From: Mesoflavibacter sp037029465
GTDB lineage: Bacteria > Bacteroidota > Bacteroidia > Flavobacteriales > Flavobacteriaceae
DNA: 64,000 nt
Direction of reading: 5' to 3'
NCBI RefSeq assembly: GCF_037029465.1
Contig: NZ_JAYMEM010000006.1
Coordinates: forward strand, 1 to 64,000
Shown here: piece after piece, positions 26,690 through 35,206 of the stretch
Position numbering within the stretch: the stretch's first letter is position 1
Layout of the letters: every line of letters begins with the position of its first letter
Notes under the pieces: generated by a model
Databases searched by the model: none
Told to the model about the DNA's origin: nothing
Seen by the model: the letters and a program-made list of their open reading frames with translations, nothing else
Position numbers and translations under genes: made by a program

Positions 26690-27397
26690 ATGAAGCAAAT
26701 AATTATTGCAAGTACTTCTACAGTTCATGGCGGACAATATTTAGATTACCTTTTAGATACCTTAAAAATTCATTTTAAAGACACAAAAGAAGTTATCTTT
26801 ATTCCATACGCTAGACCTAGCGGAATCACACACGACCAATACACCCAAAAAGCAAGCGAAGCTTTTAATAAAATTGAAAAAAAGCTAGTTGGCTTACATA
26901 CTTTTAACAACCCAAAAGAAGCTATTAAAAACGCAAAAGGCATCTTTGTTGGTGGCGGAAACACCTTTGTTTTAGTTAATGCACTTTACAAGTTTAATTT
27001 AATTGAAAGTTTGCAAGACGCCATAAAAAAAGGAACTCCGTATTTAGGAACCAGTGCTGGAAGCAACATTTGTGGTCTTACCATGAATACAACTAATGAT
27101 ATGCCTATTGTTTATCCGCCAAGTTTTAAAACATTAGGTTTTGTGCCATTTAATATTAATCCACACTATTTAGATCCAAACCCAAGTAGCAAACACATGG
27201 GTGAAACTAGAGAAACCAGAATAAAAGAATTTCATCAATTTAACACACAACCAGTAATTGGTTTACGCGAGGGAAGTTGGATAGAAGTTAAAGACAACAA
27301 TTTACAATTAAAAGGAAATTTACAAGCACGCATTTTTGAGCACAATCAAGAACCTTACGAAGTTGATCCTGATACATTCTTAAATGAATTGAAGTAA
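26690..27397 (+). CDS. pepE: Dipeptidase E (alpha-aspartyl dipeptidase)
   Basis: Serine peptidase of family S51 that removes N-terminal aspartate from dipeptides. At 235 aa it is the usual size. The nucleophile Ser122 is in LGTSAGSNICG, with Asp137 in NDMPIVYPP and His159 in NINPHYLDPNP. There is no signal peptide, so it is cytoplasmic. It is a single-gene unit flanked by a divergent group on the left and a repeat-rich spacer on the right. Confidence 0.93.
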   Translation: MKQIIIASTSTVHGGQYLDYLLDTLKIHFKDTKEVIFIPYARPSGITHDQYTQKASEAFNKIEKKLVGLHTFNNPKEAIKNAKGIFVGGGNTFVLVNALYKFNLIESLQDAIKKGTPYLGTSAGSNICGLTMNTTNDMPIVYPPSFKTLGFVPFNINPHYLDPNPSSKHMGETRETRIKEFHQFNTQPVIGLREGSWIEVKDNNLQLKGNLQARIFEHNQEPYEVDPDTFLNELK

Positions 27398-27435
27398 AGC
27401 ACAAAAATTTAAAAAAATTATTTTTCATCAAAGTA

Positions 27436-27515
27436 TGTCATTCCGAACGAGGTACGAGGAGGAATCTCATATTCATATTATTAAGATGAGATTTCTCAAT
27501 ATGCTCGATATGATA
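27436..27515. repeat. Imperfect inverted intergenic repeat (MITE/REP-like)
   Basis: The left part (27436-27470) contains TGTCATTCCGAACGAGG and GGAATCTCAT. The right part (27485-27514) contains ATGAGATTTCTC and ATGCTCGATATGAT. The ends are approximately inverted: TGTCATTCCGA against TCGATATGATA, and GGAATCTCAT against ATGAGATTTC. Similar elements with a TGTCATTCCG start occur in intergenic regions of many Flavobacteria, from memory. It contains no reading frame of note. Confidence 0.6.
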
Positions 27516-27547
27516 AAAGCATCACAATAAATTATAAGGATTAAAAT

Positions 27548-27584
27548 AAAAAAAGTCTCATCAAATTGATGAGATTTTTTTTTT
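27548..27584. terminator. Terminator downstream of pepE
   Basis: TCTCATCAA pairs with TTGATGAGA with a minimal loop, flanked by A7 on the left and T10 on the right. It directly precedes the tRNA fragment and could serve pepE on the plus strand. Confidence 0.75.
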
Positions 27585-27597
27585 AGCGGGAGACCGG
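27585..27597 (-). other. Orphan 3' end of a tRNA-Gly gene
   Basis: The 13 bases AGCGGGAGACCGG are identical to the 3' end (acceptor stem and T arm) of the tRNA-Gly gene at 27701-27713. As with the real gene, a terminator hairpin with a T run sits immediately on the left. On the right the tRNA sequence stops and unrelated sequence begins. It looks like a leftover of a second tRNA copy or a recombination junction. Confidence 0.65.
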
Positions 27598-27601
27598 TTT
27601 T

Positions 27602-27619
27602 ACTTCGACTACGCTCAGT
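27602..27619. repeat. Short flavobacterial repeat motif
   Basis: ACTTCGACTACGCTCAGT occurs directly beside the orphan tRNA end. Sequences of the form CTTCGACTnCGCTCAG are, from memory, a frequent dispersed intergenic motif in Flavobacteriaceae. Only one clear copy is in this window. Confidence 0.4.
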
Positions 27620-27666
27620 ATAAACTTCTCACCCTAATCTTAGAGCGTTTAAATATTTCTTGAAAT

Positions 27667-27699
27667 AAAAAAGCTTCATCGTTTTTGATGAAGCTTTTT
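27667..27699 (-). terminator. Terminator of tRNA-Gly
   Basis: On the minus strand AAAAAGCTTCATC pairs with GATGAAGCTTTTT around a six-base loop. It begins immediately after the 3' end of the tRNA gene. Confidence 0.8.
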
Positions 27700-27700
27700 G

Positions 27701-27773
27701 AGCGGGAGACCGGGTTCGAACCGGCGACATTCAGCTTGGAAGGCTGACGCTCTACCAACTGAGCTACTCCCGC
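27701..27773 (-). tRNA. tRNA-Gly (anticodon TCC)
   Basis: On the minus strand the gene starts GCGGGAGTAGCTCAGTTGGT and ends GGTTCGAACCCGGTCTCCCG plus CT. The acceptor stem GCGGGAG pairs with CTCCCGC. The anticodon stem TCAGC/GCTGA holds the loop CTTCCAA, giving anticodon TCC, which reads GGA and probably other GGN codons. The T loop is TTCGAAC. The length is 73 bases and CCA is not encoded. It lies downstream of a GNAT gene on the same strand. Confidence 0.96.
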
Positions 27774-27821
27774 TTTTTGCGGTGGCAAATATAAACAAAG
27801 ATTTTAATTATTTGCAAAAAA

Positions 27822-28247
27822 TTATAATTTCTTTAAAAAATGGTAGCCCAAAATTTCAAAACCTTCGTTATAATAAAATTTGTGTGACGGGTAATTTTGA
27901 ACGTAAGTATTTAATTCACAAGTAGAACAACCTTTACTTTTAGCATAATCATATAGCCACTTAAAAAATAATTTACCAAGACCATTTCCTCTATATTTTT
28001 CTTCAATGTATACATGATCTACTTCCATACTTCTACCAACGTAATGTCTTGTTTGAAACCACATTCCTGACATACCAATCAAAGTATCGCCATCAAAAAC
28101 TCCTGCACACTCATAATTTTGGGTAATCATTTCGGCAAAACGTTCTTTTAAAACAGCATCAGAATTAGCATTATTAGTTAATTTTTGCATTAACGGTATA
28201 ATGTTATTTATTTCAGTTTTATCTAATATTTTAAACTTAAAAGACAT
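27822..28247 (-). CDS. GNAT family N-acetyltransferase, 141 aa
   Basis: I start at 28247 (MSFKFKILDK) because this is the normal opening for the family and leaves a 51-base divergent spacer to the next gene; an in-frame ATG 25 codons earlier would overlap that gene. The acetyl-CoA site is in HVYIEEKYRGNGLGKLFFKW (R/Q-x-x-G-x-G/A) and the C-terminus is YNEGFEILGYHFLKKL. The acceptor substrate cannot be predicted. The gene reads toward the tRNA-Gly. Confidence 0.9.
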   Translation of the reverse strand: MSFKFKILDKTEINNIIPLMQKLTNNANSDAVLKERFAEMITQNYECAGVFDGDTLIGMSGMWFQTRHYVGRSMEVDHVYIEEKYRGNGLGKLFFKWLYDYAKSKGCSTCELNTYVQNYPSHKFYYNEGFEILGYHFLKKL

Positions 28248-28298
28248 CTCAATTTTTATTGCAAAATTAGTTAATTTTGAAAGACTATTACACAAATA

Positions 28299-29237
28299 AT
28301 GCAAATCATAGCAACTACACAACGGTTATATTTAAGAGAATTATCTGTAGACGATGCTGTTCATTTTTATAAAATGAATTCTGACCAAGAGGTACTAAAA
28401 TATACTGGTGATAAGCCTTTTTCTTCTTTAAATGAAGCAGAGCAATTCCTATTAAACTACAAAGAATATGAAAAACATAATATGGGAAGATGGGCAGTTT
28501 GCGATAAAAAAACAGATGTATTTTTAGGTTGGTGCGGATTAAAATTTCATCCTAACGAAAACAAAGTTGAAGTTGGTTACCGCTTTTACAAAACCAATTG
28601 GAACAATGGTTATGCAACCGAAAGCTGCCAAGCTGCAATAAATTATGGTTTTAAACACCTTAATCTTAAAACCATATATGCGCATGCACATATTGATAAT
28701 TATGCTTCACATAAAGTCTTAGAAAAATGCAATATGAATTTTATAAAAACCTTTAATTACACAGGTATGCCAGCAAATCTATATAAAATCGAAAATCCTG
28801 ATATTAAAATTAAACAAATCACTGCTTTAGAAACCTATCCTGTTCGTCATCCTGTTTTAAGAACTGGCAGACCTATTGATGATTGCAAGCTAACTTTTGA
28901 TGACCACGAAGACACATTTCACTTAGGTTTACACTATAAAAATAAGTTATCTGGCGTAGTTAGTTTAATGAAACTAAACAACGAAAAATTTGAAGAACAT
29001 GACCAATATCGCTTACGCGGAATGGGCGTATTAGATCAATTTCAAGGTTTTGGTTTTGGTAGATTACTAGTAGAAACAGCCGAAACAATGGTAAAACAAA
29101 AAGGTGCCAAACTACTTTGGTTTGATGCTAGATTAATTGCTGTTGGGTTTTACAAACGATTAGGTTTTACAATTATTGGCGACCAATTTGAGGTACCAAA
29201 AGTTGGCCCACATTATGTGATGTACAAACGATTATAG
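28299..29237 (+). CDS. Two-domain GNAT acetyltransferase, 312 aa
   Basis: The first 165 residues resemble RimJ/RimL-type acetyltransferases, with LRELSVDDAVHFYKMNSDQE and NNGYATESCQAAINYGFKHL. The second half (about 170-312) is another GNAT domain with QFQGFGFGRLLVETAETM and LWFDARLIAVGFYKRLGFTI. The two domains thus appear fused. It starts 51 bases from the start of the divergent GNAT gene. The substrates are unknown; a N-terminal alanine or small-molecule acceptor are both possible. Confidence 0.88.
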   Translation: MQIIATTQRLYLRELSVDDAVHFYKMNSDQEVLKYTGDKPFSSLNEAEQFLLNYKEYEKHNMGRWAVCDKKTDVFLGWCGLKFHPNENKVEVGYRFYKTNWNNGYATESCQAAINYGFKHLNLKTIYAHAHIDNYASHKVLEKCNMNFIKTFNYTGMPANLYKIENPDIKIKQITALETYPVRHPVLRTGRPIDDCKLTFDDHEDTFHLGLHYKNKLSGVVSLMKLNNEKFEEHDQYRLRGMGVLDQFQGFGFGRLLVETAETMVKQKGAKLLWFDARLIAVGFYKRLGFTIIGDQFEVPKVGPHYVMYKRL

Positions 29238-29334
29238 GTTTTATTTGTATTTCGTCTAAATTCATTTAATATAAAAAATAAACTCAATATTTATTGATTA
29301 ACTTTTGTAAATTGATTCATCTAAACCAATTAAC

Positions 29335-30096
29335 ATGAGAAATTTTAAAGGAAGACTTTTAATTGGCGTTGTTATAGCCGCATTTGCTTTGTTTAAGTAT
29401 TACAATTCGATGGAAACCAACGAATACACAGGAAAGAAACAAGCTATTTCTATGACGCCAGATCAAGAAATCCAAATGGGTTTACAAAGTCGAGATCAAA
29501 TGGCAGCACAGCATGGTGGATTATATCCAAACCAAGAGTATCAAGCATTTGTAGACAGAGTTGGCAATAAATTAGTACAAAATAGTGTTGCAAAAAACAC
29601 GCCTTATAAATATGAATTTCATTTACTAGCAGATAAAAATACTATTAATGCTTTTGCCTTACCTGGCGGACAAATTTTTATCACCTATGCCCTATTTTCT
29701 AAATTAGAAAACGAAGACCAATTAGCAGGTGTTTTAGGACATGAAATTGGTCATGTTATTGGTCGTCATAGCGCAGAGCGTATTGCCAATTCCGAGCTTT
29801 GGCAAGGTTTATCAACAGCAGGTTCTGTTGGTGGCGACATGGGAGATGTGGTTAGTCAATACGGTATGTCTAAATTATTAAAAAATGGTCGCGGTGATGA
29901 GTTAGAAAGTGACGATTTAGGTGTGCGTTTTATGTTGCGTTCTGGTTATGATCCAGAAGAAATGATTGGTGTTATGCAGATTTTAAAACAAGCTGCAGGA
30001 CCTAACCGTGTCCCAGAATTTCAGAGTACACATCCTGATCCAGAAAACAGAATTGAAAAAATTAGAGAGTCCATAAAAAAGTACTCACTTAACTAA
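29335..30096 (+). CDS. M48 family metallopeptidase, 253 aa
   Basis: An N-terminal hydrophobic segment (about 7-24) anchors or exports the protein. The zinc site HEIGHVIGRH is around residue 138, and ELESDDLGVRFM near 200 supplies the third ligand. The end, STHPDPENRIEKI, is usual for M48 peptidases of the BepA/LoiP type, which act on outer membrane protein assembly. The fold and localisation suggest periplasmic quality control; the substrate is an inference. It is a single gene with a terminator directly after it. Confidence 0.93.
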   Translation: MRNFKGRLLIGVVIAAFALFKYYNSMETNEYTGKKQAISMTPDQEIQMGLQSRDQMAAQHGGLYPNQEYQAFVDRVGNKLVQNSVAKNTPYKYEFHLLADKNTINAFALPGGQIFITYALFSKLENEDQLAGVLGHEIGHVIGRHSAERIANSELWQGLSTAGSVGGDMGDVVSQYGMSKLLKNGRGDELESDDLGVRFMLRSGYDPEEMIGVMQILKQAAGPNRVPEFQSTHPDPENRIEKIRESIKKYSLN

Positions 30097-30118
30097 AACG
30101 ATTTAGTAGAAAACCAAC

Positions 30119-30143
30119 AAAGTCCTGCCAATGCAGGACTTTT
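30119..30143 (+). terminator. Terminator after the M48 peptidase gene
   Basis: AAAGTCCTGC pairs with GCAGGACTTT around CAAT, followed by T's. Confidence 0.8.
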
Positions 30144-30148
30144 CTATT

Positions 30149-30156
30149 TATCTTTG
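30149..30156 (+). promoter_or_regulatory. -7 box upstream of gpmI
   Basis: TATCTTTG matches the Bacteroidota -7 consensus and lies 18 bases before the gpmI start, directly after the preceding terminator. Confidence 0.5.
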
Positions 30157-30174
30157 TAGTATAATTTTACAGTC

Positions 30175-31692
30175 ATGAACAAAAAAGTAATCTTAATGAT
30201 TTTAGATGGCTGGGGAAAATCTCCAGACCCTAAAGTCTCAGCAATAGACAACGCAAACACACCTTTTATAGATAGTTTATATACCAAATTTCCTAACGCA
30301 CAATTGCGTACCGACGGACTACATGTTGGTCTACCAGAAGGACAAATGGGTAATAGTGAAGTTGGACATATGAATCTTGGTGCAGGACGTATAGTTTATC
30401 AAGATTTAGCCAAAATTAATCTAGCAGTAGAAAATAACACACTTGCTAAAGAACAAGTATTAATAGATGCTTTTAATTACGCTAAAGCGGAAGGTAAAAA
30501 CGTTCATTTTTTAGGATTAGTTAGTGATGGTGGCGTACACTCGCACATTAACCACATCAAAGGATTAATTACAGCTGCAAAAAATGCTGGCGTGACAAAT
30601 AGTTATGTACACGCATTTACAGATGGTCGTGATGTAGACCCAAAATCTTGTAAAGGTTTTATTGAAGGTTTAGAAAATTTCACTTCAAACACAAACACTC
30701 AAATTGCAAGTATAACTGGTCGTTATTATGCAATGGACAGAGATAAACGTTGGGAACGTGTTAAATTGGCTTATGATGCTGTTGTTAATGGTTTAGGTGA
30801 AAAAACGCAGGATTTATCTAATGAAATTCAGAAGAATTACGATAATGATGTTACAGACGAATTTATCAAACCAATCATCAAAACAGATGCTGAAGGTAAC
30901 CCAATAGCAACTATTAAAGAAGATGATGTGGTTATCTTTTTCAACTTTAGAACAGATCGTGGTCGCGAATTAACAGAAGCGTTATCTCAACGTGATTTTC
31001 ATGAGCAAAACATGCATAAGTTGAATTTATACTACGTGACTTTAACTAATTACGACGAAACGTTTACAGGCATCAACGTTGTTTTCAACAAAGAAAATTT
31101 AACCGATACTTTAGGTGAAATTTTAGAAAAACATAACAAAACTCAAATCAGAATTGCAGAAACCGAAAAATATCCTCACGTTACATTTTTCTTTTCTGGT
31201 GGACGCGAAACACCTTTTGAAGGCGAAAAACGTATTTTAAAAAATTCGCCAAAAGTAGCAACTTACGATTTAAAACCAGAAATGAGTGCTTACGAGCTTA
31301 CCGATGCTTTAGTACCAGAATTAGAAAACGAAACTACAGATTTTGTTTGTTTAAATTTTGCAAACGGAGATATGGTTGGTCATACTGGTGTTATGGAAGC
31401 TGCAATTAAAGCTTGTGAAGCTGTAGATAAATGTGTAGAAAAAGTGGTTACCACTGCTTTAGACCATGGCTACACAACACTTTTAATTGCCGATCACGGT
31501 AATTGCGAAACCATGATTAATCCTGATGGTAGCCCAAATACCGCACATACTACAAACCCAGTTCCTGTCATTTTAATTGATAACGAATTAAAACACATTG
31601 AAAACGGAATTTTAGGAGATATGGCGCCTACCATTTTAAAATTAATGGGTGTAGAACAACCTGAAGCAATGACGCAAAAACCTTTAGTGTAA
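30175..31692 (+). CDS. gpmI: 2,3-bisphosphoglycerate-independent phosphoglycerate mutase
   Basis: Interconverts 3- and 2-phosphoglycerate in glycolysis and gluconeogenesis, using two manganese ions. At 505 aa it is the normal length. The first metal-binding Asp is D11 (LMILDGWG), the catalytic Ser is S61 in GQMGNSEVGHMNLG, and later metal ligands are in the LLIADHGNCETM and NTAHTTNPVPV motifs. The insert GGVHSHINH marks the phosphate site. It sits between two terminators as a single unit. Confidence 0.97.
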   Translation: MNKKVILMILDGWGKSPDPKVSAIDNANTPFIDSLYTKFPNAQLRTDGLHVGLPEGQMGNSEVGHMNLGAGRIVYQDLAKINLAVENNTLAKEQVLIDAFNYAKAEGKNVHFLGLVSDGGVHSHINHIKGLITAAKNAGVTNSYVHAFTDGRDVDPKSCKGFIEGLENFTSNTNTQIASITGRYYAMDRDKRWERVKLAYDAVVNGLGEKTQDLSNEIQKNYDNDVTDEFIKPIIKTDAEGNPIATIKEDDVVIFFNFRTDRGRELTEALSQRDFHEQNMHKLNLYYVTLTNYDETFTGINVVFNKENLTDTLGEILEKHNKTQIRIAETEKYPHVTFFFSGGRETPFEGEKRILKNSPKVATYDLKPEMSAYELTDALVPELENETTDFVCLNFANGDMVGHTGVMEAAIKACEAVDKCVEKVVTTALDHGYTTLLIADHGNCETMINPDGSPNTAHTTNPVPVILIDNELKHIENGILGDMAPTILKLMGVEQPEAMTQKPLV

Positions 31693-31718
31693 TACTAAAT
31701 AAATATAATTGTGATTAA

Positions 31719-31749
31719 AAAAATCCACTTCGCTTTGAAGTGGATTTTT
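31719..31749 (+). terminator. Terminator after gpmI
   Basis: AAAAATCCACTTC pairs with GAAGTGGATTTTT around a short CTTT-type loop. Confidence 0.85.
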
Positions 31750-31824
31750 CATTTTAAAAACAATTTCAATTTAAAAATTAAGAAATTAAAATTATCGTAC
31801 TTTTACAGACCTATTTAGATGTAA

Positions 31825-32223
31825 ATGAATATACAAGGAAAAATAATAGCTGTAGATTTTGATGGTACTATTGTAGAAGACGCATATCCTAACATTGGCA
31901 AACCACGTTTGTTTGCTTTTGAAACTTTAAAACGTCTTCAAAATGATGGTCACAGATTAATCCTTTGGACTTACAGACACGGTAAACGTCTAGAAGAAGC
32001 TGTCGATTTTTGCAAAGACAACGGTATAGACTTTTACGCCGTTAATAAAAGTTTTCCTGAAGAAACTTTTAAAGGTGATGTAAGCCGAAAAATTAACGCC
32101 GATTTATTTATTGACGATCGTAATATTGGCGGTGTTTTAGGTTGGGGTGAAATTTATCAAATGCTTACCTACGAAACTCCAGAACAATCAAAACCAAAGA
32201 AAAAAGGTTGGTTTAATTTTTAA
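31825..32223 (+). CDS. HAD-type hydrolase, BT_0820-like, 132 aa
   Basis: HAD motif I is AVDFDGTIVEDAYP (nucleophile and acid-base Asp) at the N-terminus. Motif III/IV is DLFIDDRNIGG around residue 96. No cap domain is present, so the length fits the minimal group of which Bacteroides BT_0820 is a member. It probably removes phosphate from a small or macromolecular substrate; the substrate is unknown. Its last four bases overlap the end of the convergent CoA-transferase gene. Confidence 0.85.
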   Translation: MNIQGKIIAVDFDGTIVEDAYPNIGKPRLFAFETLKRLQNDGHRLILWTYRHGKRLEEAVDFCKDNGIDFYAVNKSFPEETFKGDVSRKINADLFIDDRNIGGVLGWGEIYQMLTYETPEQSKPKKKGWFNF

Positions 32224-33491
32224 CAACCAATCATTTCAAAATACGCTTTATCTATTGCTTCTCTGTGATCTGGATGTGCAATATTTACTAACGCTTTTAT
32301 ACGCTCTTTTATAGTTTTTCCGTAAAGGCTAGCTACACCAAACTCAGTAACAACGTAATGCACGTGAGACCTTGTAGTTACTACACCTGCTCCTGGTTTT
32401 AAAGATGGCACAATACGGCTTACACCTTTTCTGGTTACAGATGGTAACGCTATAATAGCTTTACCGCCTTCACTTAAAGAGGCACCTCTAATAAAGTCCA
32501 TTTGTCCACCAACACCAGAGTACATATGCGCACCAATAGAATCGGCACAAACCTGTCCTGTTACATCTACTTCAATCGCTGAGTTGATAGCCACCATTTT
32601 TGGGTTTTGCTTAATTATCGATACATCATTTGTGTAATTAGATGCACGCATCTCTACAAACGGATTATCATCTACATAATCATACAATCTTTGAGAACCT
32701 ACTAAAAATGTTGCTAAAGCACGACCACGGTTTATTTCTTTATAATTTCCGTTAATAACATCTTTCAAAATTAAATCTATCACACCATCAGAAAACATTT
32801 CGGTGTGTAAACCTAAATCTTTGTGATTAGTTAATCTTGCTAAAACTGCGTTTGGAATACTACCAATACCCATTTGCAAGGTGCTTCTGTCTTCTATTAA
32901 ATTAGCAACATACTCACCTATTTTTGCTTCAACTTCATTTGGTGGTAAAGCATCATGACTTGGTAATGGCTCATTGTGTTCTACAAATTGATCAATTTCA
33001 GAAATATGGATAATACCAGCACCATGCGTGCGTGGCATATATTTATTGATTTGTGCGATTACAATTTTAGCGTTATCTATTGCTGCTAAAGTCGCTTCAA
33101 CAGAAACACCTAAAGAGCAATATCCGTGTCTATCTGGAACAGACACATGGATTAATGCTACGTCTAAATCAATTATATTTCTTTTGAATAAAAGCGGTAA
33201 TTCACTTAAAAAAACTGGTGTATAAGAGCCATTTCCTGCTTTTAAAGTATGACGTACATTTTTTCCTATAAAAAATGAGTTAACATGAAAACTATCTTTA
33301 AGTTCCGGATTTGCGTAAGGCGCTTCTCCTTCGGTATGTAAGTGGCAAACTTCAACATTTTTCAGTTCTTCATGTCTTGCCGACATTGCTTTTACTAAAG
33401 CTTGCGGTGCTGCAGCTGCTGCTTGCACATACACTCTATCATTAGACTTTATAACTTTTACTGCTTCTTCTGCGGTTACTGGGGAATACAT
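32220..33491 (-). CDS. Acetyl-CoA hydrolase/transferase family protein, 423 aa
   Basis: The family transfers CoA between acyl groups (for example acetyl-CoA:carboxylate or 4-hydroxybutyrate CoA-transferases) or hydrolyses acetyl-CoA. Visible motifs are LQMGIGSIPNAVLARL and GLHTEMFSDGVIDL, the region of the catalytic Glu in NSAIEVDVTGQVCADSIG, and VGGQMDFIRGA. The acyl specificity cannot be read. The start MYSPVTAEEAV fits the family. It is convergent with the HAD gene and transcribed away from map. Confidence 0.93.
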   Translation of the reverse strand: MYSPVTAEEAVKVIKSNDRVYVQAAAAAPQALVKAMSARHEELKNVEVCHLHTEGEAPYANPELKDSFHVNSFFIGKNVRHTLKAGNGSYTPVFLSELPLLFKRNIIDLDVALIHVSVPDRHGYCSLGVSVEATLAAIDNAKIVIAQINKYMPRTHGAGIIHISEIDQFVEHNEPLPSHDALPPNEVEAKIGEYVANLIEDRSTLQMGIGSIPNAVLARLTNHKDLGLHTEMFSDGVIDLILKDVINGNYKEINRGRALATFLVGSQRLYDYVDDNPFVEMRASNYTNDVSIIKQNPKMVAINSAIEVDVTGQVCADSIGAHMYSGVGGQMDFIRGASLSEGGKAIIALPSVTRKGVSRIVPSLKPGAGVVTTRSHVHYVVTEFGVASLYGKTIKERIKALVNIAHPDHREAIDKAYFEMIGC

Positions 33492-33588
33492 ATTGGTTTT
33501 GTTTTTATTTTACAAAGTTACAATGCTTAGTATGGATAAATCCTGCTAAAAGTCATATTTCTAAAAGAAATTTGACTTTTATTTTAAG

Positions 33589-33596
33589 TATATTTG
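33589..33596 (+). promoter_or_regulatory. -7 box upstream of map
   Basis: TATATTTG matches TAnnTTTG and lies 17 bases before the ATG at 33614; it argues against the earlier in-frame ATG at 33572, which would lie upstream of the transcription start. Confidence 0.5.
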
Positions 33597-33613
33597 CAGA
33601 TATTTTAGAGATT

Positions 33614-34432
33614 ATGATTATTGTAAAAACAAAAGAAGAAATTGAATTAATGCGCCAAGCCGCTTTAGTAGTGTCTAAAACTTTAGGCGAAGTTGCTAAA
33701 GCTGTAAAACCTGGTGTAACAACACTTCAACTAGATAAAATTGCTGAAGAACATATTAGGGATTTAGGAGCTATTCCTGGGTTTTTAGGTTTATATGATT
33801 TTCCTAATACACTTTGCATGAGTCCCAATTCTCAAGTTGTACATGGTATTCCTAATGACAAACCTCTGGAAGAAGGCGATATTATATCTATTGATTGTGG
33901 AGCAAAAATGAATGGTTTTTACGGTGATCATGCGTATACATTTGCTGTAGGAGACATTGATCCTGAAACTGAAAAGTTACTTAAAATCACAAAAGAATCT
34001 TTATATGTTGGTATCAGAGAATTTAAATCAGGAAATCGCGTTGGAGATGTTGGATACGCTATTCAAAAATATTGCGAAGATCACGGTTATGGTGTGGTAA
34101 GAGAATTAGTTGGTCATGGATTAGGACGCACAATGCACGAAGATCCTGAAATGCCAAACTACGGAAAACGTGGTAGAGGTAAAAAGTTTATTGAAGGCAT
34201 GGTAGTTGCTATTGAGCCTATGATTAACTTAGGTACTAAGCGTATTAAACAGCATCGTGATGGCTGGACTATTACAACTTTAGACGGCAAACCAAGCGCA
34301 CATTTTGAGCATGATGTAGCATTAGTAGACGGCAAACCAGAGCTTTTATCTACCTTTAAATATATCTACGAAGCTTTAGGTATTGAAAGTGATGAGGAAG
34401 ATGAGTTTAGACAGCAAGCTTTAGTGCTTTAA
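33614..34432 (+). CDS. map: Type I methionine aminopeptidase
   Basis: Removes the initiator Met from new proteins. I start at 33614 (MIIVKTKEEIELMRQAALVV), where similarity to the family begins; an in-frame ATG 14 codons earlier overlaps the promoter. The metal ligands are in DIISIDCGAKMNGFYGDHAY, GHGLGRTMHEDPEMPNYG, VVAIEPMINLG and FEHDVALV. A C-terminal tail of about 25 acidic residues is longer than in E. coli. The next gene starts one base after its stop. Confidence 0.96.
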   Translation: MIIVKTKEEIELMRQAALVVSKTLGEVAKAVKPGVTTLQLDKIAEEHIRDLGAIPGFLGLYDFPNTLCMSPNSQVVHGIPNDKPLEEGDIISIDCGAKMNGFYGDHAYTFAVGDIDPETEKLLKITKESLYVGIREFKSGNRVGDVGYAIQKYCEDHGYGVVRELVGHGLGRTMHEDPEMPNYGKRGRGKKFIEGMVVAIEPMINLGTKRIKQHRDGWTITTLDGKPSAHFEHDVALVDGKPELLSTFKYIYEALGIESDEEDEFRQQALVL

Positions 34433-34433
34433 A

Positions 34434-35198
34434 ATGAAAGGTCTTTTTAAACTTATTTTAAACATAATCCCAAGACCAATTTTAATCAGGCTAAGTTATT
34501 TAGCTAGGCCTTTTTTTGCTTTTGTCTTAAAAGGAAACAAATATACAGACCCAATAGACGGTAAGAGTTTTAGGTCATTTTTGCCATATGGGTATGGTAA
34601 ACAAAGACCTAATGTTCTTTCGCCTTCAACATTAAGTTTAGAAAGACATAGACTTTTGTGGTTGTATTTAAAAAATGAAACAGATTTTTTTACTTCTAAT
34701 AAAAAAGTGCTTCACTTTGCTCCAGAACAAGCTTTTTACAAACGCTTTAGGCTACTTAAAAATTTAGATTACACGACAACAGATTTACTATCTCCATTAG
34801 CTGATGTTAAAGCAGATATTTGCAATCTTCCTTTTAAAGACAATAGTTACGATGTTATTTTATGTAATCACGTTTTAGAGCATATTCCAGACGACACTAA
34901 AGCAATGCAAGAATTATATCGCGTTTTAAAACCTAACGGAATGGCGATTTTGCAAATTCCGCAAGACTTAAATCGAGCTACTACTTTTGAGGATGACACT
35001 ATTACTGATAAAAAAGAACGTGCTGAAATTTTTGGTCAATACGATCATGTACGTATTTATGGTCGAGATTATTTTGATAAACTAAGAAGTATTGGTTTTA
35101 AAGTTGATGAAGTAGATTATACTGCTCAGCTTTCTTTAGAAGAAATAGATAAATACCGTTTAGCAAAAGGTGAAATTATTCCTGTTTGTTACAAATAG
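34434..35198 (+). CDS. Class I SAM-dependent methyltransferase, 254 aa
   Basis: The C-terminal half is a methyltransferase fold: VLHFAPEQAFYKRFRLL (about 90) in place of the usual glycine loop, then KADICNLPFKDNSYDVILCN, HVLEHIPDDTKAMQELYRVL and KPNGMAILQIPQDL. The Methyltransf_11-like layout is clear, but the substrate is unknown. The N-terminal 75 residues form an unusual basic, hydrophobic helix-rich region that could touch the membrane. It is one base downstream of map and 8 bases before DUF423, so this is probably an operon. Confidence 0.85.
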   Translation: MKGLFKLILNIIPRPILIRLSYLARPFFAFVLKGNKYTDPIDGKSFRSFLPYGYGKQRPNVLSPSTLSLERHRLLWLYLKNETDFFTSNKKVLHFAPEQAFYKRFRLLKNLDYTTTDLLSPLADVKADICNLPFKDNSYDVILCNHVLEHIPDDTKAMQELYRVLKPNGMAILQIPQDLNRATTFEDDTITDKKERAEIFGQYDHVRIYGRDYFDKLRSIGFKVDEVDYTAQLSLEEIDKYRLAKGEIIPVCYK

Positions 35199-35206
35199 AA
35201 ACCAAA

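Noticed and set aside
27436..27773. Genomic island bounded by tRNA-Gly and its 3' fragment
   Set aside because: The two 3' ends are only about 115 bases apart and no integrase or cargo lies between them, so no present-day island is supported.
27698..27925. Plus-strand frame beginning at the tRNA gene
   Set aside because: It runs through the antisense of tRNA-Gly and into the end of the GNAT gene; its first residues are a typical tRNA shadow translation.
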